A stretch of 6,517 nt of DNA. Origin: Flavobacteriales bacterium CG18_big_fil_WC_8_21_14_2_50_32_9 (GTDB taxonomy: Bacteria > Bacteroidota > Bacteroidia > Flavobacteriales_E > Vicingaceae). The translations under genes and the position numbers were made by a program. Where the stretch lies: contig PCUH01000092.1 of NCBI GenBank assembly GCA_002770955.1, forward strand, positions 159-6,675. Direction: 5' to 3'. This document shows positions 6,216-6,517 of the stretch, in pieces. The notes beneath the pieces were generated by a model that saw nothing but the letters and a program-made list of their open reading frames with translations, was not told the origin of the DNA and did not search any database. Each line of letters begins with the position of its first letter. Position 1 is the first letter of the stretch.

Positions 6216-6517
6216 ATGTTAGAAATAGCTTTACCAATAATAACGTCCTTTTTGATTGTGTTGCTCTCCACACCTTCATTCATTACTATTGCACGGCTCA
6301 AACATTTGTTTGACGACCCAAAAGAAAAACGAAAAATTCATACGCATAAAGTTCCTTTAATGGGAGGAATGATGATTTTTGCAGGAATCCTATTCTCGTT
6401 TTTATTGTGGCTTCCAATTGATGAAATGGGAGTTATCAAATACATTGTTCCTTCCATGTTAATCATGTTTTTTGTAGGGATGAAAGACGATATTATTGGA
6501 ACTGCCCCAGTAAAAAA
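6216..6517 (+). CDS. WecA/MraY-type polyprenyl-phosphate sugar-1-phosphate transferase (3' truncated by window)
   Basis: The first 100 residues are present and the gene runs off the end. TM1 at about 3-24 is followed by the cytoplasmic segment L31-F-D33-D34-P-K-E-K-R39-K-I-H42 with P47-L-M-G50-G51, the hallmark substrate-side motif of the WecA/TagO/MraY (PNPT, glycosyltransferase family 4) superfamily. TM2 at about 52-67 and TM3 at 77-88 lead to G88-M-K-D91-D92, the conserved aspartate pair linked to Mg2+ in this superfamily. The form of the first motif fits WecA-like enzymes, which load a sugar-1-phosphate (often GlcNAc) on undecaprenyl phosphate to start surface polysaccharide synthesis, better than MraY. 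The start ATG follows an A6 run and is 3 nt after the stop of the outer-membrane barrel gene, which indicates one operon. Confidence 0.88.
   Translation, partial: MLEIALPIITSFLIVLLSTPSFITIARLKHLFDDPKEKRKIHTHKVPLMGGMMIFAGILFSFLLWLPIDEMGVIKYIVPSMLIMFFVGMKDDIIGTAPVK

Overview
The window looks like chromosomal DNA from a Bacteroidetes (Bacteroidota) bacterium, probably Flavobacteriales-like. It is strongly AT-rich. Most starts are preceded by A-rich stretches rather than Shine-Dalgarno sequences, and there is a TAnnTTTG-type -7 promoter element. The gene families also fit: a LolC/E-type permease, a DUF6132-like protein next to thioredoxin and a rhodanese lipoprotein, and a Wzi/RemB-like outer-membrane protein next to a WecA/MraY-type transferase. 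No mobile element, CRISPR array, rRNA or tRNA is visible.

Layout. (1) 4-1270, plus strand: two overlapping genes for membrane proteins that each begin with a C-X2-C-X10-C-X2-C zinc ribbon. The first is an unrecognised four-TM protein and the second is a CPBP (CAAX/Rce1-type) intramembrane protease. (2) 1271-1347: a short convergent intergenic region holding what looks like one arm of a dispersed repeat. (3) 1348-3385, minus strand: a two-gene operon of a LolC/E-type lipoprotein-release permease with a TTG start, then an M90/MtfA-like zinc peptidase with an N-terminal membrane anchor. (4) 3386-3638: a 253-bp divergent intergenic region with a degenerate ~10-bp tandem array (consensus AGTACTTAGG), a short open frame without a start codon, and a candidate promoter. 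(5) 3639-4556, plus strand: a tightly packed trio of a small two-TM protein with a CX4C loop, a cytoplasmic thioredoxin (WCGPC) and a periplasmic rhodanese lipoprotein. (6) 4626-6517, plus strand: a Wzi/RemB-like outer-membrane beta-barrel protein and, 3 nt downstream, the start of a polyprenyl-phosphate sugar-1-phosphate transferase that runs off the window.

Function. The central trio reads as a thiol or sulfane-sulfur handling module spanning cytoplasm, inner membrane and periplasm. The minus-strand operon serves lipoprotein trafficking plus a peptidase of unknown target. The last two genes point to surface polysaccharide synthesis and attachment. The strongest candidates for something undescribed are the junction between the two-TM protein and thioredoxin, where an A8 run sits in the only place where slippage would fuse the two proteins, and the 10-bp array upstream of this module. 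Neither is proven by sequence alone, and most of the window is ordinary Bacteroidetes gene content.
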